The notes beneath the pieces were generated by a model. It did not search any database. It was not told where the DNA came from and saw nothing but the letters and a program-made list of their open reading frames with translations. This document shows positions 1 through 5,041 of a stretch of DNA of 12,918 nucleotides, piece after piece. The stretch comes from Ilumatobacteraceae bacterium (lineage in GTDB: Bacteria; Actinomycetota; Acidimicrobiia; Acidimicrobiales; Ilumatobacteraceae): positions 1 to 12,918 of the forward strand of contig JALRJT010000124.1 of the NCBI GenBank assembly GCA_023254985.1, given 5' to 3'. Each line of letters begins with the position of its first letter. Position 1 is the stretch's first letter. Made by a program: the position numbers and the translations under genes.

Positions 1-26
1 GAAGAAGACGCTTATTCGCGAGACTC

Positions 27-1400
27 TCATGTCGATTGCCCCGGAGATTCGTGCTGTGGATCGATCGGAAGGGTCACGATGAAGCGACATCCACCATTTG
101 CGCGACTCTCGAGCGTCAAGTCCCCACCCATCGCTCGCGCATGCTCACGGGTGATGGTCAATCCCAAGCCGGAACCCGGAAATCCTGAATGGCGGGCACC
201 ACGGGAAAAGGGTTCGAAGATTCGATTCACTTCCGCCGGCGGAATTCCGCTTCCGGAATCATCGAAGTGGAGGACCAGAAAATCCCCCACGCGTGTCCCG
301 CTCACGACGTCGAGGCCGCCTGCGTAGAGATCGGCATTTTTCTTGAGATTTGCAAAAATCTGTGCGAGGCGACGCACGTCGACGACAATGTCCATTTCCT
401 CGACGTCGATGCAACGTGGATCGAGGTCGTGACGTGTTGCGAGCGCGGTGAGAATCCGCGTCGACGAGACCGTCTCCAGTTGTGGACTGACCGATCCGGA
501 TTGGTATCGCGCAATTTCAATGAGGTCGTTGAGCGTCTTGGCGAACTCGTCAATTTGCAGAGTCAGGGTGTCCACCGTCTGTTGAACTCGCGCGGGTAAT
601 TCTGAACGGTTCGTTGCGATGAGGTCGGCCGCGCTCTTGATGACCGTGAGCGGAGTACGCAATTCGTGGCTCACCGTCGCGCCGAAACGAGATTCGCGCT
701 CGATCCGGCTCCTCAAACTGTCGGTCATTTCGTTGAATGACCGAGCAATTCGAGCAAGGTCAGGTTCTTTCGGTTCGTCAACCCTCCTGTCGAGGTGACC
801 GTCGGAAATCGCCACGGCAGTGTCGCTGATGTTGTGGAGCGGCTCCATGACTCGGCGTGAAAGCCGCCAGCCAACGACCCCTCCACCGACCGAACCGAGT
901 GCCACACCGATGGAAAGTGCGGTCTGCAAAGTGGACAACGTCCGCGACAGCTCCTTCAACGACGCGACTCCGATGAACCACATTTCGGACTCGGTGCTCA
1001 GGGGATACCCGACGATTGCGATTGGTTCGGCGCGCAGGACGATCCTTTGTCGCGCACCTTTGCCATCTGCGAGCAACTGGGCGAATTGTGGCGGTACGTC
1101 GTCCTCGGACAAGCCAACTCCCGAGACGTACCAAGTGCCGCCATCGTTCAACGCTGCCCGTGCACCAGGAAGGACGGTCGCACCGATTCGCAGTGCATCC
1201 TTACTGGCCGTTCCACTGGCGATGGATGCGGAAACGAGACGTGTCGCCGCAACTACTTGGGCTACTGCAACATCGGTGCGTTGACGCAACATGTATTCGC
1301 GGGCCACGACATAGGTCGAAAGTGCTGCAAGTATCGAGAGCGCGGCAGCAACGACCAGGCCGGTGCCGATAGTTTTTGCACGAAGGGTGAGTTTTACCAT
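27..1400 (-). CDS. Sensor histidine kinase of a two-component system (HAMP, HisKA, HATPase)
   Basis: Membrane sensor kinase, 457 aa, that should autophosphorylate on His and pass the phosphate to the response regulator encoded just upstream. Visible order: TM1 about residues 9-33, an extracytoplasmic sensor domain of about 120 residues, TM2 about 159-180, HAMP about 181-233, then the H-box SHELRTP with phospho-acceptor H245. The ATPase domain has an N-box NLKKN (351-355; Mg-binding Asn probably N355), a G1 box DDSGSGIP (380-387), an F-box IFEPF and a G2 box GSGLGL (409-414), so all catalytic motifs are intact. The ATG directly follows the regulator's TAG with no gap, indicating one transcript and probably translational coupling. 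The sensed signal cannot be read from sequence; the sensor domain matches no family I recognise. Overall layout resembles MtrB/MprB/CseC-type actinobacterial kinases. Confidence 0.95.
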   Translation of the reverse strand: MVKLTLRAKTIGTGLVVAAALSILAALSTYVVAREYMLRQRTDVAVAQVVAATRLVSASIASGTASKDALRIGATVLPGARAALNDGGTWYVSGVGLSEDDVPPQFAQLLADGKGARQRIVLRAEPIAIVGYPLSTESEMWFIGVASLKELSRTLSTLQTALSIGVALGSVGGGVVGWRLSRRVMEPLHNISDTAVAISDGHLDRRVDEPKEPDLARIARSFNEMTDSLRSRIERESRFGATVSHELRTPLTVIKSAADLIATNRSELPARVQQTVDTLTLQIDEFAKTLNDLIEIARYQSGSVSPQLETVSSTRILTALATRHDLDPRCIDVEEMDIVVDVRRLAQIFANLKKNADLYAGGLDVVSGTRVGDFLVLHFDDSGSGIPPAEVNRIFEPFSRGARHSGFPGSGLGLTITREHARAMGGDLTLESRANGGCRFIVTLPIDPQHESPGQST

Positions 1401-2078
1401 CTACTCAATGAACCGGAACCCGACGGCACGAACGGTGAGTAATTTGTCTCGAACTCCGTGGGCCTCAAGCTTCTGACGAAGTCGATAGACCTGCATGTCG
1501 ACAAGACGTGAATCCCCGAGGTAGTCATAACCCCAGACGGTCTCGAGGAGTTCTTGACGCGACACGGTCGCAGGTGACTTGGTCATCAGTTGTTGGAGGA
1601 CTCCGAACTCCGTACGAGTGAGTTTCGCCGGTACGCCATCGATCGTGAATTCGTTGGTCGACGGCTGCAGAACGAGTGTGCCCATTGTGATCGGCTGGAA
1701 CTTTGCATCGGATTCATCCGGAGAAGATCGGCGCAGGATCGCGCGTAGTCGTGCAACCAGTTCGCGCCCAGAAATTGGTTTGCTGAGGAAGTCGTCCGCG
1801 CCAGCCTCAAGGCCAACGACGACGTCGTTGGAGTCGCCGTGCGCGGTCAAAATGACGATCGGAGAGTTGCTGATTTGGCGGAGGTGGCGCACGACCTCCA
1901 TCCCGTCGATGCCAGGTAGGCGAAGATCGACGATTGCCAAGTCAACGTCCGTTGCTGACGGGTGGGCCACTGCTTCCTCGCCGGTCGTCGCGACGTGGAC
2001 CGTGAAGCCATCGTCTTCGAGGGCCTGTGTCAGGACTTCACGAATTCGTGCGTCGTCTTCAACGAACAACAGTTCCAC
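1401..2078 (-). CDS. OmpR/PhoB-family response regulator (MtrA/CseB-like)
   Basis: DNA-binding response regulator, 225 aa, the usual length for the family. The receiver domain (about 1-118) has the acidic pocket E7-D8-D9, phospho-acceptor D51 in IVDLRLPG, switch residue T78 and K100 in the KP motif. The winged-helix effector domain (about 130-225) includes the recognition stretch VWGYDYLGDSRLVD and the terminal wing TVRAVGFRFIE. That C-terminal part resembles MtrA and CseB of other actinobacteria; orthology cannot be settled by eye. The start is GTG at 2078 because it gives MELLFVEDD, the normal N-terminus; no nearby in-frame ATG exists. There is no clear Shine-Dalgarno sequence, but a TACGAT hexamer lies 7 nt upstream, suggesting a leaderless mRNA. 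It is the first gene of a two-gene operon with the kinase and is divergent from the glycosyltransferase. GTGAC-type repeats upstream are a likely autoregulatory site (inference). Confidence 0.95.
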   Translation of the reverse strand: MELLFVEDDARIREVLTQALEDDGFTVHVATTGEEAVAHPSATDVDLAIVDLRLPGIDGMEVVRHLRQISNSPIVILTAHGDSNDVVVGLEAGADDFLSKPISGRELVARLRAILRRSSPDESDAKFQPITMGTLVLQPSTNEFTIDGVPAKLTRTEFGVLQQLMTKSPATVSRQELLETVWGYDYLGDSRLVDMQVYRLRQKLEAHGVRDKLLTVRAVGFRFIE

Positions 2079-2085
2079 GTCGACA

Positions 2086-2091
2086 ATCGTA
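2086..2091 (-). promoter_or_regulatory. Candidate -10 hexamer of the response regulator gene, leaderless arrangement
   Basis: On the minus strand the hexamer reads TACGAT, fitting the actinobacterial TANNNT -10 consensus. Exactly 7 nt separate it from the GTG start at 2078, so transcription would begin at or next to the start codon. I see no convincing -35 at 17-18 bp, which fits a promoter needing an activator bound upstream. Confidence 0.45.
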
Positions 2092-2151
2092 CCGATCGAA
2101 CTCGCACCGGAGCCACCGATGTGTCACGTGCAATCAACATTGGTGATGTTC

Positions 2152-2198
2152 GTGACGAAACCGTTACTCAGTTTGACGAATAGTGACACGTCCGTGAC
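2152..2198. promoter_or_regulatory. Helically phased array of five GTGAC-type pentamers, candidate OmpR-family operator
   Basis: Five related pentamers read on the plus strand at 2152 (GTGAC), 2163 (GTTAC), 2173 (TTGAC), 2183 (GTGAC) and 2194 (GTGAC). Spacings are 11, 10, 10 and 11 bp, about one helical turn each, so all lie on one DNA face. OmpR/PhoB-family regulators typically bind head-to-tail half-sites about 11 bp apart. The array lies between the divergent regulator and glycosyltransferase genes, about 74 bp upstream of the regulator start, a usual activator position. That this regulator is the one binding here is inference. Confidence 0.55.
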
Positions 2199-2221
2199 TG
2201 CATTTTGGCGATGTTTCGTCA
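2153..2221. repeat. 9-bp inverted repeat TGACGAAAC / GTTTCGTCA with a third TGACGAA copy
   Basis: TGACGAAAC at 2153-2161 is the exact reverse complement of GTTTCGTCA at 2213-2221. A further TGACGAA lies at 2174-2180, 21 bp (two helical turns) from the first. The first and third copies overlap the GTGAC-type array. The distal arm lies 12 bp before the glycosyltransferase ATG, so a factor bound there could affect that promoter. These may be extended half-sites of the same operator. Confidence 0.45.
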
Positions 2222-2232
2222 ACACTGGACAC

Positions 2233-3051
2233 ATGAAACTCAACACTCTTCGAATGAGACGACGTGGTGCAATGACGACAATCTGTATCCCCGCCAAAGA
2301 TGAAGCTGGGACGATTGCGCAGGTTGTTGATGCGTGCATGAGCATGATGCGATCGCATCCGAGTCTCATCAAGGAGATCCTCGTTGTCGATGACCGAAGC
2401 ACCGATGACACGGCTCGGATAGCGAGGGAACGTGGGGCGCGAGTTGTCGCCACAGTTGGGAGCCCTTGGTTGCCATTTGGCTCGAATGGGAAGGGAGACG
2501 CGATTGCAGTCGGCGTGCGGAGCTGCACGAGCGAACTCATTACCTTCGTTGACGCCGACGTCACCACGCTTGACCCCGAGTTCGTGGTTACCCTCATGCG
2601 ACCACTCCGGCGATCACGTGCCGTCCACCTGGTGAAGGGAACGTTCCGACGGGTAGGGGGTTCGAGTGAGTCTGGGCGTGTGACGATGCTGACGGCGTTG
2701 CCGCTCCTGCGTCTCTTGCACCCCGAGGTTGCGACGTTTCAGGAGCCACTTGGTGGAATCTTCAGTGCTCGAGTGAGCACCCTTGCTGCCCTCGACCTCG
2801 AGGCTGACTATGGGGTCGATGTCGGAATCCTGCTCGACGTCGTTTCTCGTTATGGTCGCTCGAGTGTCGAGGAGGTTGACGTCGGCTCTCTGGAACATCG
2901 ACGTCGCGACCTCTCATCACTGTCCAACACGGCTGAGCATGTGGCGCGCGCAATCCTGGCACGCTCATCTGGCCAACTTGGGCTCTCTGGAGACATGCGC
3001 GACAAACTTCGTGTCGTCGATGAGCGCTCCATCGCGTCGCTCAGTGCCTAG
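2233..3051 (+). CDS. Glycosyltransferase, GT81/GpgS-like (glucosyl-3-phosphoglycerate synthase-like)
   Basis: GT-A fold transferase, 272 aa from this start. Known GpgS enzymes move glucose from an NDP-glucose donor to 3-phosphoglycerate, the first step to glucosylglycerate and, in mycobacteria, methylglucose lipopolysaccharides. Visible: a nucleotide-binding N-terminus (TTICIPAKDEAGTI, about 15-28), VVDDRSTDDT (51-60), GKGDA (86-90), metal-binding DAD (107-109), VHLVKGTFRR (131-140), EPLGG (171-175), YGVDVGILLDV (193-203) and HRRR (222-225). The last blocks closely resemble mycobacterial GpgS. It is shorter than the roughly 320 aa of mycobacterial GpgS. Start choice is uncertain: ATGs at 2233, 2254 and 2272 are all in frame with no good ribosome site; 2272 gives the tightest family fit. 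No GpgP-type phosphatase is nearby, so the product and acceptor remain unproven. It is transcribed away from the two-component operon across a shared regulatory region. Another NDP-sugar transferase of family 2 is the main alternative. Confidence 0.8.
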   Translation: MKLNTLRMRRRGAMTTICIPAKDEAGTIAQVVDACMSMMRSHPSLIKEILVVDDRSTDDTARIARERGARVVATVGSPWLPFGSNGKGDAIAVGVRSCTSELITFVDADVTTLDPEFVVTLMRPLRRSRAVHLVKGTFRRVGGSSESGRVTMLTALPLLRLLHPEVATFQEPLGGIFSARVSTLAALDLEADYGVDVGILLDVVSRYGRSSVEEVDVGSLEHRRRDLSSLSNTAEHVARAILARSSGQLGLSGDMRDKLRVVDERSIASLSA

Positions 3052-3061
3052 CTGATCGGGA

Positions 3062-3086
3062 CTCCGCAAGGAGGGCCGTAAGGGCC
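3062..3086 (+). repeat. Two adjacent 4-bp hairpins with GNRA-like loops
   Basis: CTCC-GCAA-GGAG (3062-3073) is followed with no gap by GGCC-GTAAG-GGCC (3074-3086). The first loop, GCAA, is a GNRA tetraloop. Their position 10 nt after the glycosyltransferase TAG suggests a 3' end or RNA motif. No T tract follows, so a standard intrinsic terminator is not evident. Confidence 0.4.
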
Positions 3087-3107
3087 AACTTTCTCGAGAT
3101 GATGTTG

Positions 3108-3124
3108 ACTGCACGAGATGCAGT
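3108..3124 (+). repeat. 6-bp perfect hairpin ACTGCA/TGCAGT
   Basis: ACTGCA at 3108-3113 pairs exactly with TGCAGT at 3119-3124 across a 5-nt CGAGA loop. It may be an RNA stem or a protein site; function unknown. Confidence 0.4.
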
Positions 3125-3132
3125 GAACTGAT

Positions 3133-3207
3133 GTGTCGCATCACGTCTGATGATCAACTATCGACGCGATTCATCGCGTTACAAAATCTTCAGCGCGGAT
3201 GCGACAC
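3133..3207 (+). repeat. 10-bp inverted repeat enclosing a 16-bp palindrome
   Basis: GTGTCGCATC at 3133-3142 is the exact reverse complement of GATGCGACAC at 3198-3207, 55 nt apart. Nested inside, ACGCGAT (3164-3170) and ATCGCGT (3173-3179) form a palindrome with a 2-bp centre. As RNA, the outer pair would close a long stem enclosing the inner one, as in structured leaders. As DNA, the inner palindrome has the symmetry of a dimeric repressor site. The first outer arm can also pair locally (TGATG 3129-3133 with CATCA 3139-3143), a possible switch between two folds. Confidence 0.45.
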
Positions 3208-3222
3208 GTATTTGATGCTTCC

Positions 3223-3247
3223 GTCACGCTTGTGTCACAAATGCGTG
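3223..3247 (+). promoter_or_regulatory. Tandem GTCAC pair at 11-bp spacing within an imperfect palindrome
   Basis: GTCAC occurs at 3223-3227 and again at 3234-3238, 11 bp apart. It is the reverse complement of the GTGAC pentamer arrayed at 2152-2198, with the same helical spacing. Relative to the downstream gene it has the same orientation as the array has to the regulator gene. The segment 3225-3247 is also an imperfect palindrome: CACGC-TTGTG-T-CACAA-AT-GCGTG. It ends about 73 bp before the secreted-protein ATG. A shared site for the response regulator is inferred. Confidence 0.45.
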
Positions 3248-3287
3248 AATGATGCTGAATTGACTCACCTCAAAAAGTGAAACAACC

Positions 3288-3293
3288 TACGAT
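3288..3293 (+). promoter_or_regulatory. Candidate -10 hexamer of the secreted Ig-like protein gene
   Basis: TACGAT matches TANNNT and is identical to the candidate -10 of the response regulator. A TTGACT that looks like a -35 lies at 3260-3265, but the spacer is 22 bp, too long for a standard promoter. A start near 3300 would give a leader of about 20 nt containing the GAGGA ribosome site at 3312-3316. Confidence 0.3.
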
Positions 3294-3319
3294 CGAATCG
3301 CCCTTCGAAAAGAGGAACT

Positions 3320-4597
3320 ATGAAGCGACTACTTACCGTTATTGCATTGTTCGTGACAGGAATTGTTGCAACTGCAGCGTCCCCCGTATCAGCTGCGACG
3401 ACCATGACACCAAGCGCCCAAAGTCTTTCGGGAACTGTCGGTTCGGCTGTGACGGCAACGACTGCCTACACCGTCACGGGAATCACCGGCACCAAGGTTT
3501 TCGCCGTTTCCCCCTCGCTTCCAGCCGGTTTGGCACTGAACACCTCGACCGGGGTCATTTCGGGCACTCCGACCGAGTCGTCTGTTGCCACCGACTTCAC
3601 GGTGACTGCAACCGACGGGACGTCATCGGCAACCGCAAAGGTGACGATCACCGTGACCGGAACCGCCACGATTTCACCGGCCACCCAGACCGTCACCGGC
3701 CGAGTGGGGGCGGCGATCACCGCGACTAGCGCCTATACCGATTCCAACCTTGGGACGAAGTATTTCTCGATAACCCCCGCATTGCCGGCGGGAATGAGTT
3801 TCAACTCGACGACGGGCGTGCTGTCTGGAACGCCGAGTGAGTCGAAAGCCGCAACGACATACGTCGTCACTGCATCGGATGGATCTCAATACGCGAACGC
3901 GACGATTCGCGTCACGATTGCTGCCGTCCCGACGATGACTCCGGCAACTCAGACGGTGAGTGGCCTCGTCGGCACGGCGCTCACCCCGACGACTGCGCTC
4001 GTCGCGACCACGGTCACTGGCACAAAGGCATTCAGCGTCAGTCCGGCCCTCCCCGCGGGCCTGACGCTGAATGCCGTGACGGGTGTGCTGTCTGGAACGC
4101 CGACCGCAGCGCACTCGCGGACCACACACACGATTACTGCAACCGACGGGACGAACTACGCGACGTCAACGTTGATCATCACCATTGCCACGACGGCGAC
4201 GTCGACACCGACGACGACCGTGCCGTCGACGCAGGGCTGTCCGGCGACGACAATCGGCGGTCGATCGAGGAGCGCAATTGATGTTGCGGCAGGTGCTTTG
4301 CCCAATGCTCAGTTCGCCTGTGGCGTCAAAATCGTCGTCCGCCCTGCGCCGCGCCTGACGATCGCCATCGGGACGAAGGGGACCGTCTCTAATCCTGCGG
4401 TCACGCGCTATGTCGTGTCGATTTCCCGTTTCAACGGCGGAACCATCACGCGTACGGTCGAAGTTGGAGCGGTCGCGAGGGTCATTCGACTGAACGTCGG
4501 GCCACTCATTCGTGGAACCTGGACCGTGAGCGTGACCGCGATCACCGGTTCCGGAACCTCGCTCGGAACGTACCAATCAACCAGCTTCCAGGTCTGA
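3320..4597 (+). CDS. Secreted protein with three putative-Ig (He_PIG-like) repeats
   Basis: Exported protein of 425 aa with no predicted enzyme activity. A Sec signal peptide (MKRLL, hydrophobic core about 7-20) ends at a VSA site, cleavage about residue 25. Three homologous repeats follow at about 29-113, 116-201 and 204-290. Each carries a Q-x-(L/V)-(S/T)-G-x-V-G opening, TK-x-F-x-(V/I), a (S/T)-P-(S/A)-LPAG-(L/M) core, a TGV-(I/L)-SGTP turn and a final TA(T/S)DG, the pattern of bacterial putative-Ig domains in surface proteins. A Thr/Pro linker (about 291-305) leads to a C-terminal domain (about 306-425) that looks all-beta and that I do not recognise. Its two cysteines, C307 and C334, may form a disulfide. 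There is no LPXTG motif or C-terminal membrane helix, so it is probably released or held non-covalently. Start ATG has AGAGGA at 3311-3316. The GTCAC pair upstream suggests control by the neighbouring two-component system. Adhesion or envelope role is inference. Confidence 0.85.
   Translation: MKRLLTVIALFVTGIVATAASPVSAATTMTPSAQSLSGTVGSAVTATTAYTVTGITGTKVFAVSPSLPAGLALNTSTGVISGTPTESSVATDFTVTATDGTSSATAKVTITVTGTATISPATQTVTGRVGAAITATSAYTDSNLGTKYFSITPALPAGMSFNSTTGVLSGTPSESKAATTYVVTASDGSQYANATIRVTIAAVPTMTPATQTVSGLVGTALTPTTALVATTVTGTKAFSVSPALPAGLTLNAVTGVLSGTPTAAHSRTTHTITATDGTNYATSTLIITIATTATSTPTTTVPSTQGCPATTIGGRSRSAIDVAAGALPNAQFACGVKIVVRPAPRLTIAIGTKGTVSNPAVTRYVVSISRFNGGTITRTVEVGAVARVIRLNVGPLIRGTWTVSVTAITGSGTSLGTYQSTSFQV
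3818..4103 (+). repeat. 19-bp identical direct repeat within the Ig-repeat gene
   Basis: The 19-mer beginning GTGCTGTCTGG and ending AACGCCGA occurs at 3818-3836 and 4085-4103, encoding V-L-S-G-T-P plus part of the next codon in repeats two and three. The 267-bp offset is a multiple of three (89 codons), so recombination between the copies would delete or add one domain in frame. Confidence 0.7.
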
Positions 4598-4604
4598 CCA
4601 TCGT

Positions 4605-4640
4605 CGGAGTCGAATCGCACCTTCCGGCGATTCGACTCCG
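4605..4640 (+). terminator. Perfect 14-bp stem-loop after the secreted protein gene
   Basis: CGGAGTCGAATCGC (4605-4618) pairs without mismatch with GCGATTCGACTCCG (4627-4640) over an 8-nt loop, starting 8 nt after the TGA stop. No T tract follows, which is common for actinobacterial terminators. It separates the left regulatory block from the rpmF cluster. Being symmetric, it could also block antisense transcription. Confidence 0.75.
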
Positions 4641-4697
4641 TTGGACGCGATTGTTGCTCGATGTGCTGCGGGATCAACTGCCGCCTGGGCGACCCGC

Positions 4698-4729
4698 CCG
4701 TTCGAGACGGCCTGCGAGGTCACGAACGG
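4698..4729 (+). repeat. 7-bp inverted repeat CCGTTCG/CGAACGG
   Basis: CCGTTCG at 4698-4704 and CGAACGG at 4723-4729 are exact reverse complements with 18 nt between. It lies in the 208-bp gap between the terminator and rpmF, upstream of the candidate rpmF promoter. I see no coding sequence in this gap; the repeat may be a second weak terminator or an operator. Confidence 0.3.
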
Positions 4730-4760
4730 ATAGGGCCAAATTGGGCCTGGGGAAGCCCGG

Positions 4761-4789
4761 TTCAGTTTCCTAGAAGCCGCCGATAGCCT
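4761..4789 (+). promoter_or_regulatory. Candidate promoter of rpmF
   Basis: TTCAGT (4761-4766) and TAGCCT (4784-4789) are separated by 17 bp, a standard spacing for a housekeeping sigma factor. TAGCCT fits TANNNT. The 10-mer CCGATAGCCT containing it (4780-4789) recurs exactly just before ffh (12011-12020). The leader to the rpmF ATG would be about 50 nt. Confidence 0.5.
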
Positions 4790-4848
4790 GACAAGCCGAC
4801 CACGGTCCATGACTGGTCGAGAGATTTCGAGCGAAAGACGAGCACGCG

Positions 4849-5028
4849 ATGCCAGTACCCAAGAAAAAGAAATCGAAGATGAAGGGTCGCAGCCACATGG
4901 CGGCCGCCTGGAAGTTGGGTGCACCGTCGGCGAGCGTGTGCCCGCGTTGCAGCAACTCGAAGTTGCCACACACCGTGTGCGGTAACTGCGGTTGGTACAA
5001 GGGTCGCGTCGCAGTCGACGTCGGCTGA
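4849..5028 (+). CDS. rpmF: Large-subunit ribosomal protein bL32, zinc form
   Basis: bL32, 59 aa, a normal length for this 50S protein. It has the typical start MPVPKKKKSK with a basic tail, then a zinc ribbon formed by C31-x2-C34 and C44-x2-C47, so it is the zinc-binding (C+) version. Conserved stretches CPRC, LPHTVC and CGNCGWYKGR are plain. It is followed 13 bp later by plsX, the usual bacterial neighbour. The YceD/DUF177 gene normally found immediately before rpmF is absent: a terminator-bearing gap and the Ig-repeat gene lie there instead. The ribosome site is weak. Confidence 0.95.
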   Translation: MPVPKKKKSKMKGRSHMAAAWKLGAPSASVCPRCSNSKLPHTVCGNCGWYKGRVAVDVG

Positions 5029-5041
5029 TACTCGCTCGGGC

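Larger units (their letters stand above)
3052..3319 (+). other. 268-bp gene-free gap dense in inverted repeats
   Basis: No supported coding sequence lies between the glycosyltransferase stop and the secreted-protein start. The gap holds, in order: two adjacent short hairpins, a 6-bp hairpin, a 10-bp inverted repeat enclosing a 16-bp palindrome, a tandem GTCAC pair inside an imperfect palindrome, a candidate -10 and a ribosome site. Each is listed separately. It is visibly more AT-rich than flanking genes. It could hold a long 5' leader, a small RNA, protein operators, or a mixture. I found no match by eye to the c-di-GMP-I or ydaO riboswitch cores often found upstream of actinobacterial surface proteins. 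Confidence 0.6.

Noticed and set aside
1..26. Possible end of another gene downstream of the kinase
   Set aside because: Only 26 bases remain, with no readable motif or terminator.
2125..2130. CACGTG palindrome in the divergent promoter region
   Set aside because: A 6-bp palindrome is common by chance and has no second copy or phasing here.
1579..2232. Long upstream extension of the glycosyltransferase frame, open from 1579
   Set aside because: It runs antisense through the response regulator and its translation has no family resemblance; the transferase fold starts only near 2272.
3230..3240. TTGTGTCACAA read as a CRP/FNR-type site
   Set aside because: The CRP consensus needs a 6-bp centre between TGTGA and TCACA; here the centre is 1 bp. 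The tandem 11-bp reading fits better.
3052..3319. Possible c-di-GMP or c-di-AMP riboswitch before the surface-protein gene
   Set aside because: None of the conserved core sequences of these classes could be found by eye on the plus strand.
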